A stretch of 64,000 bases of DNA from assembly GCF_001373415.1 (NCBI RefSeq), contig NZ_CDSE01000044.1, positions 1-64,000 on the forward strand. The letters run 5' to 3'. The notes below the pieces were generated by a model. It saw only the letters and a program-made list of their open reading frames with translations, ran no database searches and was not told the origin of the DNA. The translations under genes were made by a program, and so were the position numbers. The stretch's first letter is position 1; every line of letters begins with the position of its first letter. This DNA comes from Paenibacillus dakarensis (GTDB taxonomy: Bacteria; Bacillota; Bacilli; Paenibacillales; Paenibacillaceae). Below, piece after piece: positions 1 through 9,395 of the stretch.

Positions 1-2
1 CA

Positions 3-1793
3 CCCGCCATGACTGCGCATGCGCGCGTCTACGACATGATTGAATCCTATGGAGTTGAGGAGAGCGGCGGCAGGAAAAAATATAAATTTTTCGAGCAGGA
101 AATATTCGGATTGGATCGTGCGGTGGAAAAGCTTGTCGAGGAATATTTTCATTCTGCTGCCAGGCGGCTGGATGTACGGAAACGCATACTACTGCTGATG
201 GGACCGGTCAGCGGGGGGAAATCCACGATTGTCACTCTTCTGAAGCGTGGACTTGAGAAGCATTCCCGTACGGATCGGGGAGCGGTGTATGCGATTGCCG
301 GGTGCCCGATGCACGAAGAACCGTTACACCTGATTCCCCTTGAGCTGAGGCCGGAGATAGAGAAGCAGCTTGGAGTCCGGATAGAGGGGAACTTATGCCC
401 TTCCTGCCAGATGAGGCTCAAAACGGAATATGATGGTGATATCGAATCCGTGATGGTGGAGCGCGTATTGATCTCGGAAGAAGGCCGAACAGGGATAGGT
501 ACCTTTAGCCCTTCTGATCCGAAGTCTCAGGATATCGCAGACTTAACCGGCAGCATCGATTTCTCCACCATTACGGAATATGGATCGGAGTCTGATCCAA
601 GGGCATACCGATTTGACGGGGAGCTGAACAAGGCGAACCGGGGTTTGATGGAGTTTCAGGAGATGCTGAAATGTGACGAGAAGTTTCTGTGGAATTTGCT
701 CTCGCTGACCCAGGAGGGGAATTTCAAGGCAGGAAGATTTGCTCTCATAAGCGCGGATGAACTCATCGTCGCTCACACGAACGAATCCGAGTATAAAGCT
801 TTTATTGCAAACAAGAAGAATGAGGCTCTTCAATCCAGGATGATTGTAATGCCGATTCCTTATAATCTCAGGGTGAGTGATGAAGAAAAAATTTATGAAA
901 AGCTGATCGGTCAAAGTGATATGAAGCATATCCATATTGCCCCTCACGCGCTGCGCTCGGCTGCTATTTTTTCAATTCTAACCCGCCTGAAAGAAACGAA
1001 AAAACAAGGCATGGACCTGATCAAAAAAATGCGCATGTATGACGGGGAAGAAATAGAGGGCTATAAAGAAGCAGATTTGAAAGAGATGCAGAATGAGTAT
1101 TTAGAGGAAGGCATGTCCGGGATAGATCCCCGATATGTTATCAATCGGATCTCGAGTGCTTTGATCAAAAAGGATCTTCAGTGCATTAATGCGCTGGATA
1201 TGCTGCGCGCAATTAAGGACGGACTGGATCAGCATGCTTCGATAGCGAAGGAAGAGCGGGAAAGATACATGAATTTTATCTCTGCGGCACGTAAGGAATA
1301 TGATGATCTCGCCAAAAAAGAGGTGCAGAAAGCCTTTGTGTATTCATTTGAGGAGTCTGCAAAAACGCTGTTCGAGAACTATCTCGATAACATCGAGGCA
1401 TTCTGCAACTGGAGCAAAATTCGCGATCCTTTAACCGATGAGGAGATGGACCCGGATGAAAGATTGATGCGTTCAATTGAGGAGCAGATTGGTGTGTCCG
1501 AGAACGCAAAAAAGGCATTCCGGGAAGAGATCATGATTCGGATATCTGCTTACTCCCGCAAGGATAAAAAATTTGAGTATCACAATCATGAGCGTTTACG
1601 TGAAGCGATTGAGAAAAAACTGTTTGCTGATCTTAAAGATATTGTTAAAATTACGACTTCAACAAAAACACCGGACGCAGTACAGTTGAAGCGGATTAAT
1701 GAAGTCAGCTCCCGTCTGATTGAGGAGCATGGATATTGCCCGATATGCGCGAATGAGCTTCTGCGGTATGTAGGAAGCCTGTTGAATAGATAA
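3..1793 (+). CDS. prkA: PrkA family serine protein kinase / AAA+ protein, 5' end cut by window
   Basis: This is a PrkA (YeaG-type) protein, an AAA+ ATPase with a kinase-like C-terminal part that acts in sporulation and starvation responses. The reading frame is open to the left edge of the window, and the visible N-terminus (AHARVYDMIE) aligns with an internal part of the roughly 630-residue family, so about 35 residues lie outside. A Walker A motif (GPVSGGKST) sits about 65 residues after the first visible Met. Cys pairs occur in the middle (NLCPSCQ) and near the C-terminus (YCPICANE), as in the family. It ends just before a strong terminator. Its usual partners spoVR and yhbH are in this window but not adjacent. 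Family assignment is very secure; the start lies outside the window. Confidence 0.95.
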   Translation, partial: PAMTAHARVYDMIESYGVEESGGRKKYKFFEQEIFGLDRAVEKLVEEYFHSAARRLDVRKRILLLMGPVSGGKSTIVTLLKRGLEKHSRTDRGAVYAIAGCPMHEEPLHLIPLELRPEIEKQLGVRIEGNLCPSCQMRLKTEYDGDIESVMVERVLISEEGRTGIGTFSPSDPKSQDIADLTGSIDFSTITEYGSESDPRAYRFDGELNKANRGLMEFQEMLKCDEKFLWNLLSLTQEGNFKAGRFALISADELIVAHTNESEYKAFIANKKNEALQSRMIVMPIPYNLRVSDEEKIYEKLIGQSDMKHIHIAPHALRSAAIFSILTRLKETKKQGMDLIKKMRMYDGEEIEGYKEADLKEMQNEYLEEGMSGIDPRYVINRISSALIKKDLQCINALDMLRAIKDGLDQHASIAKEERERYMNFISAARKEYDDLAKKEVQKAFVYSFEESAKTLFENYLDNIEAFCNWSKIRDPLTDEEMDPDERLMRSIEEQIGVSENAKKAFREEIMIRISAYSRKDKKFEYHNHERLREAIEKKLFADLKDIVKITTSTKTPDAVQLKRINEVSSRLIEEHGYCPICANELLRYVGSLLNR

Positions 1794-1801
1794 TGATTAC
1801 G

Positions 1802-1841
1802 AATAACATGGTGGCCTATGGGTTTCACCATGTTATTTTTT
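1802..1841 (+). terminator. intrinsic terminator of prkA
   Basis: A 12-bp perfect stem (AATAACATGGTG with CACCATGTTATT) is followed by a run of T, directly after the prkA stop codon. Confidence 0.85.
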
Positions 1842-1994
1842 ATAGGATTGAAAATGAAAATATGTAAAAAATTTGGTGTAAATATACATTAAATAGGACT
1901 TTAGGATTATGTAGGCGTAGTAAAAATAGTCTATAATGTACCCAGCATGATTTAAAATCATGTGACAATTATCACCGGAAATAGGAGTGACTTC

Positions 1995-3020
1995 ATGATC
2001 AACGTATCCCCTGTAAGGCTTAAACAGTTGGATTATCTCGGGCTAAAGGATGAGGATCTGTTACTATTAGCAGATCATCGCCATATATTTGCTAAAGCAG
2101 TAGAGGAAGTTGTAAGTCGTTTCTATGAAAGGATCGGAACACAGCCTGAGCTGATGAAAATTATCGATAACACTTCAACAGTCGACAGATTAAAGGAAAC
2201 GCAGCGTGGGTACTGGATGTCGCTGGCTGATGGAGTCGTTGATGAAGCATATATAAATAACCGGATTAAAATCGGACAAGTCCATTCCCGGATTGGACTA
2301 TCTGTTGATTACTATTTGGGAAGCTACATGGTGTACCTGGATATCGCTACAGACTTGCTTAAGCAAATGGCACCCGATCAATGGATTCATGTCATTCATG
2401 CCTTGAGTAAAATGTTCAACCTGGACTCCCAGCTGGTTTTGGAAGCATACAATATTAAAGAGAAGGAACTCATACAGTCACTCGCAGCAGATCAAAAGCA
2501 TATGCTGGAGGCCATTACTGCAGCCGTGCAGGAATTAACAGCGATGATTGTTGAATTGGACCAAAGTGCATCCCAAATGGCGGATAACGCAACAAAGGCT
2601 GCAGAAGCGCAGGAGAAATCACACGCTCTTACAGAGGAGCTTAACGAGGAAATCCTTCAAATTGAGCAGATGAGCTCACTCATTCGTGAAATTTCAGATC
2701 AAAGTCACCTGCTTGGTTTAAATGCGGCGATAGAAGCAGCACACGCCGGTGAGTATGGACGTGGATTCGAGGTTGTGGCCGGAGAAATTCGCAAGCTTGC
2801 CAGCCATTCCCGGACAGCTATGGAAGAGGTTCGGAGCAAGGTGTCAGGTATTATTAGCAAGCTTGGTCTGATGGCGCATGAATCAGAACAGACTTCTATT
2901 AATGCGCGGAACCAGGCGGCGAGCTCGCAGGAGCTGTCAGCCTTTGTCAAGATGATGGAGAAGCTTGCTGAGGATTTGGAGACATTGCAAAGCAAATCAT
3001 CTTTCCGGTTAGAGGCATAA
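1995..3020 (+). CDS. HemAT-like globin-coupled methyl-accepting chemotaxis sensor
   Basis: A soluble oxygen or redox sensor of the HemAT type. The N-terminal part (about residues 1-170) is a protoglobin domain. The proximal heme ligand is probably His97 in VHSRIGL. The C-terminal part is a methyl-accepting signalling domain with the conserved hairpin tip ([15 protein letters not shown], then [15 protein letters not shown]) that contacts CheA and CheW. No transmembrane segment is visible. The ATG at 1995 was chosen because AGGAG lies just upstream; an in-frame ATG at 1962 lacks a ribosome binding site. At 341 residues it is clearly shorter than B. subtilis HemAT (about 430), mainly through a short signalling domain. 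It is a single-gene unit between two terminators. Confidence 0.88.
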   Translation: MINVSPVRLKQLDYLGLKDEDLLLLADHRHIFAKAVEEVVSRFYERIGTQPELMKIIDNTSTVDRLKETQRGYWMSLADGVVDEAYINNRIKIGQVHSRIGLSVDYYLGSYMVYLDIATDLLKQMAPDQWIHVIHALSKMFNLDSQLVLEAYNIKEKELIQSLAADQKHMLEAITAAVQELTAMIVELDQSASQMADNATKAAEAQEKSHALTEELNEEILQIEQMSSLIREISDQSHLLGLNAAIEAAHAGEYGRGFEVVAGEIRKLASHSRTAMEEVRSKVSGIISKLGLMAHESEQTSINARNQAASSQELSAFVKMMEKLAEDLETLQSKSSFRLEA

Positions 3021-3051
3021 ACATTACGTGGCTTTGGCCATGAACAATAGA

Positions 3052-3100
3052 ACGGCAGCTCAGCAGTAGAGGTTATCTCACTGCTGGGCTGCCGTTTATT
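3052..3100. terminator. bidirectional terminator between HemAT gene and spoVR
   Basis: A stem of about 16 bp with one mismatch (ACGGCAGCTCAGCAGT with ACTGCTGGGCTGCCGT) lies between the two convergent genes. T-rich sequence follows on the plus strand and also on the minus strand. Confidence 0.75.
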
Positions 3101-3125
3101 AGTCATAGATTGTTTATAGATTGTT

Positions 3126-4517
3126 TTACATAAATCGACGATGTATCTTTTTGCCGTCATAGGTGAATAAGATGGGTTTTCCTTCGATAATACTGTTCAG
3201 ATGTACAGGCTTTCCCCAAAGCTGGTAGACGTATGGGAGGGTTCGTTCCAAATACTTCAGGTCCAGCTCAATCCCTTCATACTGATGATTGATCAACAAC
3301 TCCCCGGAGCGGCGGTAATCGCTATCCTTTACAACAAGGTAAGGCGAGCCGCCGTTCACACGGGAAACGACAAGCTGATCACGAATGTTCTCCCATGACT
3401 TATCTGTTATTTTCCATTCGGGGCCTTTTTTCTCAAAGACATACAGGTCAAGATCGTTTACTAGATCTTTAGTCAGGTAGTTTCGTAAAAACGAGATGTC
3501 TGAATCATATTCGCGGACTTCGAATATTTTCTCCCGGTCAAAGCGGCGCTCGATATCCTCAAATATTTTGAGCCCTAAATAATAAGGATTGAGGCTGTGG
3601 CGAGACGGCTGTACAACGGAAGCATTAAGCTTGGCGAATTCAATGGTTTCTTCACTGGTGAGATCAAGCTCCCGCATGATACGCTGATGCCAGTACGAAG
3701 CCCAGCCTTCGTTCATGATCTTGGTTTCCATCTGCGGCCAGAAATAGAGCATTTCCTCACGCAGCATACTCATAATATCCCGCTGCCAATCCTCTAAAAC
3801 TTCGGAGTGCTCCTGTATAAACCACATGATATCTTTCTCCGGGACCGGAGGGAATTTCGGTTTAAGGAAGGCCTCTTCCACTGCTTTCTCCAAACTCTTA
3901 TCATCTGAATCCCAGAGGTCGTCATAAGGCCCTGCTGCTTTTTGGCGCTTAGCGTCGTCTTTTTGCTCCCTTATAATCCGCTCGGTATATCTCTGTTTAT
4001 CAAGCTTCTCGGGTCTGACAATTTGCGGATCGACATGCTCCTGGATTGCCAGAACCGCATCAATGAACTTCTCAACGGCATCGGTACCATGCTCCAGCTC
4101 ATATCGGCTGATTCGCTCAGCAGTAGCGGACATGCTCTCCACCATGTTGCGGTTAGAGACGGAGAAACGGGCGTTGTTCTTGAAGAAGTCACAATGTGCA
4201 AGAACATGGGCGACAATGAGCTTATTCTGGATCAAGGAGTTTCCATCCAGCAAAAAAGCATAACAAGGGTTCGAGTTGATGACAAGCTCGTATATTTTGC
4301 TGAGTCCGAAATCATATTGCATCTTCATTTTATTGAAGGTTTTCCCGAAGCTCCAATGGCTAAAGCGAGTAGGCATTCCGTAAGCTCCGAAGGTATATAT
4401 GATGTCTGCCGGACAAATTTCATATCGCATAGGGTAAAAATCCAGACCAAAGCCTGCAGCAATCTCCGTTATTTCCGAGATGGATCGCTCAAGTTCCGCT
4501 ATCTCGTCTTGATGCAC
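3126..4517 (-). CDS. spoVR: SpoVR family protein (stage V sporulation protein R)
   Basis: A SpoVR family protein of 463 residues, the usual family length. In B. subtilis SpoVR is needed for normal spore cortex formation; in other bacteria the homologue (YcgB) is co-regulated with PrkA and the YhbH/YeaH protein. The family core is clear ([23 protein letters not shown], then [18 protein letters not shown]; each stretch quoted here is contiguous only in part). A GTG start at 4517 is preceded by a very purine-rich GAGGGGGG site. It stands alone on the minus strand, convergent with the HemAT-like gene. Functional linkage with prkA (start of window) and yhbH (about 45 kb) is established family knowledge; physical linkage here is only loose. 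Confidence 0.92.
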   Translation of the reverse strand: MHQDEIAELERSISEITEIAAGFGLDFYPMRYEICPADIIYTFGAYGMPTRFSHWSFGKTFNKMKMQYDFGLSKIYELVINSNPCYAFLLDGNSLIQNKLIVAHVLAHCDFFKNNARFSVSNRNMVESMSATAERISRYELEHGTDAVEKFIDAVLAIQEHVDPQIVRPEKLDKQRYTERIIREQKDDAKRQKAAGPYDDLWDSDDKSLEKAVEEAFLKPKFPPVPEKDIMWFIQEHSEVLEDWQRDIMSMLREEMLYFWPQMETKIMNEGWASYWHQRIMRELDLTSEETIEFAKLNASVVQPSRHSLNPYYLGLKIFEDIERRFDREKIFEVREYDSDISFLRNYLTKDLVNDLDLYVFEKKGPEWKITDKSWENIRDQLVVSRVNGGSPYLVVKDSDYRRSGELLINHQYEGIELDLKYLERTLPYVYQLWGKPVHLNSIIEGKPILFTYDGKKIHRRFM

Positions 4518-4642
4518 GTGAAATCCCCCCCTCTGTAAGTTGAAAGATGCTTCTTATCATATATATGGGATGTTCAAGGTATTATGTGAGGAAGTATGAT
4601 AAGTATATATTCAGATGCATTTATTAATAAGGAGAATACATA

Positions 4643-5035
4643 ATGAAAATTACAGTAACGAACATACTTTTACGTTTGAAGGACAGCTGCTACATCACTT
4701 TTACTTCTGAACAGGGAACTGCAAATGCTTGTTGGAGCGGTAAAGAGCCAGAAGTTGGCCAAGAATATATAGTTGAGCTCGACATACCTCATGTATTGAT
4801 CAGAGATATCGATGTTACTCAGTCGGAGGTAAGGGAGTATTCCATTAAAAGTGAAACGGATTACACGATTTTGACAGGTCAATTGGAATCTTCATTTGAC
4901 GATGGATGCTATGATTTACGGTTTGGCACGAGTGTAATTATGCTGGAAATGCTCGGGGAGCCGTATCCATTTGAAACCTATCTTCAAGTCAAAGTTAAGT
5001 CAAAGAATATGTACTTATATAATGCAGGGGTATAA
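4643..5035 (+). CDS. hypothetical protein, 130 aa
   Basis: I do not recognise this protein. It begins at an ATG with a good AAGGAG ribosome binding site eight bases upstream and has normal codon use, so it is probably real. It is acidic, has no signal peptide or membrane segment, and alternates short hydrophobic beta-like stretches (ITVTNILLRL, CYDLRFGTSVIMLEML), suggesting a small beta-rich cytoplasmic domain. It is monocistronic; the next gene is brnQ, separated by nearly 300 bases containing a regulatory leader. No function can be assigned. Confidence 0.7.
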   Translation: MKITVTNILLRLKDSCYITFTSEQGTANACWSGKEPEVGQEYIVELDIPHVLIRDIDVTQSEVREYSIKSETDYTILTGQLESSFDDGCYDLRFGTSVIMLEMLGEPYPFETYLQVKVKSKNMYLYNAGV

Positions 5036-5132
5036 ATACCTGAAGCAGCTGGCCGGTCAGCGAAAGGAATTGCAGGTGAAATGAACAGGCATGCTGGCGG
5101 AGATCCGGAAAATTCTGTGGTTCCCGGTTAGC

Positions 5133-5160
5133 TTGACAATACTAATTACATCGTGATAAA
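5133..5160 (+). promoter_or_regulatory. candidate sigma-A promoter upstream of brnQ leader
   Basis: TTGACA at 5133-5138 is followed after 16 bases by GATAAA. It would start a transcript near 5167 that runs through the T-box-like element. That leaves little room for a full T-box stem I, so a promoter further upstream is also possible. Confidence 0.35.
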
Positions 5161-5200
5161 TTGCTTGAAGCATTAAATGAATCATTGTAGTGAATGAGAG

Positions 5201-5289
5201 CAGATGAATGAGGAACACTTATCTGTTTTTAGCTGGAATCGGGTGGTTTTGCGTAGTTTAATCCGTCCCTTCACGGGACGGTTTTTTTG
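5201..5289 (+). promoter_or_regulatory. T-box-like antiterminator/terminator upstream of brnQ
   Basis: A helix resembling T-box stem III (CAGAT at 5201 with ATCTG at 5221) is followed by GGGTGGTTTTGCG at 5241-5253. This matches the T-box core in GGGTGG and the final GCG. The bulge sequence TGGT could pair with a tRNA ending in ACCA. Next comes a terminator with stem CCGTCCC/GGGACGG (5263-5281) and a seven-T run, the classic T-box terminator sequence. The position in front of a branched-chain amino acid transporter fits an Ile, Val or Leu T-box. I could not identify stem I or a specifier codon with confidence, so the element may be short, divergent or degenerate. Confidence 0.55.
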
Positions 5290-5329
5290 TCATTAAACAG
5301 CGAGAGAGATTGTCAGGGGGGTTCAATAC

Positions 5330-6661
5330 TTGAGAAACATATCCAAGGCCCATACTTTCTTTATAGGGCTAATGCTATTTTCTTTGTTTTTTGGGGCTGG
5401 GAATTTGATCTTTCCACCAATTTTGGGTCAACAGGCAGGGGAGCATTTCTGGCCTGCAATCTTTGGGTTTATTTTGACAGGCGTAGGATTACCGCTGCTC
5501 ACGATTATTGCAATCGCACTTTCGGGGCGAAACATGCAGGAGCTGGCTGGACACGTACATCCCAAATTCGGGATCATATTTACGATTGCCGTTTATGTTC
5601 TGATCGGTCCGTCCATGGCAATACCGAGAGTAGCGAACGTGGCCTATGAGATGGGTGCGCAGTCATTTATTCCTGATGATCTGAAGACCAGCGGATGGGG
5701 GCTCTTTATTTACACACTGTTGTTTTTTGGTGTGGCATTCTGGGCTAGTCTGAATCCATCTAAGCTTGTCGATCGCATCGGTAGCATTTTGACACCCTTG
5801 TTACTTTTGGGGATCGCGGGTTTGTTTGTGGCGGTGATAATTAATCCTCACGGATCAGCACAGCCGGCTGTACAAGAATATGTAGAGATGCCGGTTTTTA
5901 AAGGGTTTATGGAGGGTTATTTAACACTCGATACGATTGCCGCACTCGCCTTCGGCATTATAGTGATCAATGCAATTCGGGATAAGGGTGTTCAGGATAA
6001 TCGGATGATTGCTAAGGCAACGATTCAAGCTGGGGTCGTAGCAGCGCTTGGTCTGTCTCTGGTATACGCTGCGCTCGGGTACATTGGTGTAACAAGTGTT
6101 GATTCTTACGGGTATGCGAAAAATGGCGGTCAGCTGCTTACGCTCATTGTTGAGAATTTATTCGGCACATACGGCTTAGTCTTGATTGCATTCATCGTGA
6201 CGCTTGCATGTCTTACGACTTGTATCGGTCTTGTAACTGCTTGCAGTGAATACTTCTCAACACTCTTTCATAAGATCAGCTACAACTGGATTGCGTTCAT
6301 TATATGTGTGCTAGGACTGCTGGTTGCTAATCTGGGACTGAATCAGATAATCTCGATTTCGGTGCCTGTGCTCCTTGTCATTTATCCGGTATCGATTGTG
6401 CTGATTCTTCTGTCATTCTGTGAACGGTGGTTTCATGTATCCCCAAGCGTTTATGTTGGGGCTATGATCTGCACTTTGTTCATCAGTATCTTTGACGGAT
6501 TTAAGGAGGCTGGCATCCGGCTCGATTTCATAACCGTGTGGTTTAAATATATTCCGCTGTATGAGCAGGGACTTGGATGGGTAATTCCAGCAGTCGCAGG
6601 CGCAGTTATCGGATTCATCGTAGGAAGATTAAGGACAGGCAGTTCCGGCAGGAAATCATAA
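5330..6661 (+). CDS. brnQ: branched-chain amino acid transport protein BrnQ
   Basis: BrnQ (LIVCS family) imports leucine, isoleucine and valine with a cation across the cytoplasmic membrane. The 443-residue length and about twelve hydrophobic segments fit the family. The start region (LFSLFFGAGNLIFPPILGQQAG) is the diagnostic BrnQ opening; shorter pieces of it such as FGAGNLIFPP are conserved. A TTG start at 5330 is used, since CAGGGGGG lies eight to ten bases upstream. It follows a T-box-like attenuator, implying induction when a charged branched-chain tRNA is scarce. It is monocistronic with its own terminator. Confidence 0.93.
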   Translation: MRNISKAHTFFIGLMLFSLFFGAGNLIFPPILGQQAGEHFWPAIFGFILTGVGLPLLTIIAIALSGRNMQELAGHVHPKFGIIFTIAVYVLIGPSMAIPRVANVAYEMGAQSFIPDDLKTSGWGLFIYTLLFFGVAFWASLNPSKLVDRIGSILTPLLLLGIAGLFVAVIINPHGSAQPAVQEYVEMPVFKGFMEGYLTLDTIAALAFGIIVINAIRDKGVQDNRMIAKATIQAGVVAALGLSLVYAALGYIGVTSVDSYGYAKNGGQLLTLIVENLFGTYGLVLIAFIVTLACLTTCIGLVTACSEYFSTLFHKISYNWIAFIICVLGLLVANLGLNQIISISVPVLLVIYPVSIVLILLSFCERWFHVSPSVYVGAMICTLFISIFDGFKEAGIRLDFITVWFKYIPLYEQGLGWVIPAVAGAVIGFIVGRLRTGSSGRKS

Positions 6662-6670
6662 GAACAAACC

Positions 6671-6717
6671 AAGCAGGCCGCTTCAGAGTTGATCACTCTG
6701 GGGCGGCCTGCTTGTTT
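6671..6717 (+). terminator. intrinsic terminator of brnQ
   Basis: An 11-bp stem (AAGCAGGCCGC with GCGGCCTGCTT) with a further inner helix lies directly after the brnQ stop. The T tract is short. Confidence 0.75.
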
Positions 6718-6790
6718 GCCATAGATTAGCAGGAGGACTTAGCGGCTCTTCCGTCCGTCTAAAGAACGATACGACCTACTTCCCCGGCTC

Positions 6791-6819
6791 GATTTATTTT
6801 TCAAGTGATATGATATAAT
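6791..6819 (+). promoter_or_regulatory. extended -10 promoter of S9 peptidase gene
   Basis: A perfect TATAAT at 6814-6819 preceded by TG in the extended -10 position lies about 60 bases upstream of the peptidase start. The -35 box is poor. Confidence 0.45.
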
Positions 6820-6877
6820 TAGAATCTACATAAGAATATTTTGGGATTATACAAGGTAATAGGGGGAGATCGTAACT

Positions 6878-8674
6878 ATGCTTCAATTTCCAAAGCCTGA
6901 TGTCGAGCAGTTTTTTCAAACTTATGTCATTCGCTCTTTCGGGGTTTCTACGGATGAGACGAGACTGGTATTCAGCAGCAGCATGAACGGCAAGTTTAAT
7001 TTATGGGCAATCGACTTGAACGGAGAGACCTCTTATCCGTTTCCACTCACGTATAACGATCAAATCTGCAGCTTTATTAAACTGGATCCGGAAGGAAGAC
7101 ATGTACTAACGGCATTTGATAACGATGGTAATGAGAATTATCAGTTTCATGCGCTTCGCTGGAACGGCGGAGAGCCGATGGCACTTTTGGAAGGGGTTTC
7201 GCCGGAGGACAAACATTATTTTGTTCATCTATCGGAAGATGGAAGGCGTCTGTATTACAGTACATCCAAGGATAATCCACAATACATGAATTCACGTGTA
7301 TTTGATCTCGTAACGAAGCGTGACGAGCTTCTAATTGAAGGGCAGGATACTACAACGGAGCTGGCTGCAGTAAGTCCTGACGAGAAGAGCTATGTTTATA
7401 CGAAGATATACGCGAATACCTATTACGTAAGCTATGTAAAGCGTGAAGGAATGGAGGACCAGTGCCTCACTCCCTCTGCGGAACGAGTTCATACTGCAGG
7501 TGATGCTGTTTTTCTGGATAATGATACCCTCCTCTTCACAACCGATTACGATTCGGAATTTGCCTATTTAGCAGAGTATCACATTCCGAGCCAAACCTTT
7601 AGGCCTCTGGTTCATATTGAACGCGAGAGTATTGGATCGGTAAGGTATCATAAGGACTCCCGTACAGCCTACCTGGTGACGGAAAAAGGAGTTGAAGACA
7701 AGCTTTATGCTTATTCTATCGATCGAGATGAGCTTACGCCAATTCCGCTTCCAGCCGATATCGTTGAACAGCTTACGGTAGCCAAGTCAGGGAATCTGTA
7801 TATTCTGGCCCGCGGAGCGGTTAAGCCGCATAATATATACCGCTATCAGGACGGAACCTGGACTATGCTAACGAAAAATGTAATGACCGGGTTAACAGAG
7901 GAAGATTTGGTATCCCCGGATGTTATTACTTATCCATCCTTTGATGGAATGGAGATAGAGGCGCTGCTCTTCCGCGCCAAGGAGCACTTGTCGAACGGTT
8001 ATACCGTATTCTGGCCTCATGGCGGCCCGCAAGCGGCAGAACGGAAACAGTTCCGTTCGGCGTTTCAGTATATACTTGCCCAAGGATATAACATCTTCTG
8101 TCCGAATTTCCGCGGCAGTACCGGTTATGGCAGCTCCTTTGTGAAGCTTGTTGAGCAGGACTGGGGTGAAGGGCCTCGCAAGGATTGTTTGGCTGGAATG
8201 GACTGGTTGTTTGAGCAGGGAATATCCAGTCGTGACAAGCTGTTCGTCATGGGCGGTAGCTATGGCGGCTATATGACCCTGCTGCTTGCAGGGCGTAATC
8301 CGGAATATTTCCGGGCGGCGATTGATATTGTTGGAGTCAGCAATCTCTTTACCTTCTATAATTCGGTGCCGGAGCATTGGAAGCCAATCATGAAGCGCTG
8401 GATTGGAGACCCTGAGCTGGATCGTGAGCGTTTTATTAAGGATTCGCCGATTACGTATCTGGACAACATGGTTAACCCGATGTTTATTATTCAGGGTGCC
8501 AATGATCCGAGAGTTGTGAAGGAAGAATCGGATCAAATTGTTGAAGCGCTTCGTGCCAAGGGATGCGATGTGGAATATCTGGTATTCGAGGATGAAGGGC
8601 ACGGCATTACGAAGAAAGCGAATGAGAAGATTAGCTATGCTCGTATGGCGGAATTCCTGGAGCGCTGCCAGTAA
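6878..8674 (+). CDS. S9 family prolyl oligopeptidase-like serine peptidase
   Basis: A cytoplasmic S9 family peptidase (acylaminoacyl peptidase or dipeptidyl peptidase-like). Residues 1 to about 330 form the beta-propeller gate domain with repeated blades. Residues from about 345 form the alpha/beta hydrolase. The catalytic triad is visible: Ser461 in GGSYGGY, Asp543 in GANDPRV and His575 in DEGHGI. There is no signal peptide. The ATG at 6878 has an AGGGGGAG site nine bases upstream. It is monocistronic with its own promoter and terminator. The exact peptide specificity cannot be read from the sequence. Confidence 0.92.
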   Translation: MLQFPKPDVEQFFQTYVIRSFGVSTDETRLVFSSSMNGKFNLWAIDLNGETSYPFPLTYNDQICSFIKLDPEGRHVLTAFDNDGNENYQFHALRWNGGEPMALLEGVSPEDKHYFVHLSEDGRRLYYSTSKDNPQYMNSRVFDLVTKRDELLIEGQDTTTELAAVSPDEKSYVYTKIYANTYYVSYVKREGMEDQCLTPSAERVHTAGDAVFLDNDTLLFTTDYDSEFAYLAEYHIPSQTFRPLVHIERESIGSVRYHKDSRTAYLVTEKGVEDKLYAYSIDRDELTPIPLPADIVEQLTVAKSGNLYILARGAVKPHNIYRYQDGTWTMLTKNVMTGLTEEDLVSPDVITYPSFDGMEIEALLFRAKEHLSNGYTVFWPHGGPQAAERKQFRSAFQYILAQGYNIFCPNFRGSTGYGSSFVKLVEQDWGEGPRKDCLAGMDWLFEQGISSRDKLFVMGGSYGGYMTLLLAGRNPEYFRAAIDIVGVSNLFTFYNSVPEHWKPIMKRWIGDPELDRERFIKDSPITYLDNMVNPMFIIQGANDPRVVKEESDQIVEALRAKGCDVEYLVFEDEGHGITKKANEKISYARMAEFLERCQ

Positions 8675-8720
8675 ATGATGCAGCACCATGTCGCAAGAAA
8701 TTTATAATGGTTTCATTGAA

Positions 8721-8764
8721 AAACGGCAGGCAAGGGATGTCCCTTGGTTCTGCCGTTTATTTTT
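8721..8764 (+). terminator. intrinsic terminator of S9 peptidase gene
   Basis: Stem AAACGGCAG/CTGCCGTTT with an inner AAGGGA/TCCCTT helix, followed by TATTTTTATT. Confidence 0.8.
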
Positions 8765-8878
8765 ATTAAATACAATAGAAGCAACAGGGTCTAATTTATC
8801 TACATGAATATCTGTTATTAAAAGGAGAGGAAGGTTGCAGGTCGGCTGCTTATGGAAATTACTTTAAGGAGGAGTAAC

Positions 8879-9055
8879 ATGAAAACGCTCACAAGTAACA
8901 TGCCCGGGAATGAGGACAAACGCAAGGATATGGGACTCATCATTTGTTCTTTCTGTGAAGAAGTGATTGATACTTTGCCAACCGATGGAGTAAAGATCAT
9001 TCACAGCCATTGTGCCAGGGAAGAATGTAGAGGAACTTGTTCTCAAGAATTGTGA
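8879..9055 (+). CDS. SR1P-like GapA-binding small peptide
   Basis: A 58-residue peptide whose C-terminal 41 residues (from MGLIICSFCEEVID) resemble SR1P. In B. subtilis SR1P is encoded by the dual-function RNA SR1 and binds the glycolytic enzyme GapA. Two Cys near the start of this core and two or three more near the end (HSHCAREEC) suggest metal binding. The start at 8879 was chosen because AAGGAGGAG lies five bases upstream. An in-frame ATG at 8930 would give the classic length of about 40 residues but has a much weaker site. A strong terminator ends the transcript about 100 bases downstream, so the RNA could also act by base pairing as SR1 does; that is inference. Confidence 0.7.
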   Translation: MKTLTSNMPGNEDKRKDMGLIICSFCEEVIDTLPTDGVKIIHSHCAREECRGTCSQEL

Positions 9056-9127
9056 GCGGAATGAACAAGCTGCACTACGGCAACTATACCATTTTAAATC
9101 GGATACAGTACTTTATTTAACAAGGAG

Positions 9128-9157
9128 GACTGGGGCTTTATAAGCTCCAGTCTTTTT
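9128..9157 (+). terminator. intrinsic terminator of SR1P-like transcript
   Basis: Stem GACTGGGGCTT/AAGCTCCAGTC followed by five T. In B. subtilis the equivalent region of SR1 RNA is part of the regulatory body. Confidence 0.85.
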
Positions 9158-9395
9158 CGATGCGAATGATCGAACTTATTAGACTATAGGACGGGTTATA
9201 TGCCTAAATTGTGAAGGTATTTCCAATATAATTTTGGGATTAAGAGGTAAAGATTATAATATAAAGGCGAAAGTAGAGCGATTTCATTCCATTAATTTGC
9301 ATGTTTTATAAAAATCAGTGACTTTTTTAACCGAAACGGAAAATTGTTTTATGTTATATTTTCAGCGACCAAACTATGAAGGGAATGAAGCTTCT

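Noticed and set aside
9158..9395. Promoter for the multi-PAS kinase gene
   Set aside because: Several TATAAT-like sequences occur, but none has a -35 box at proper spacing.
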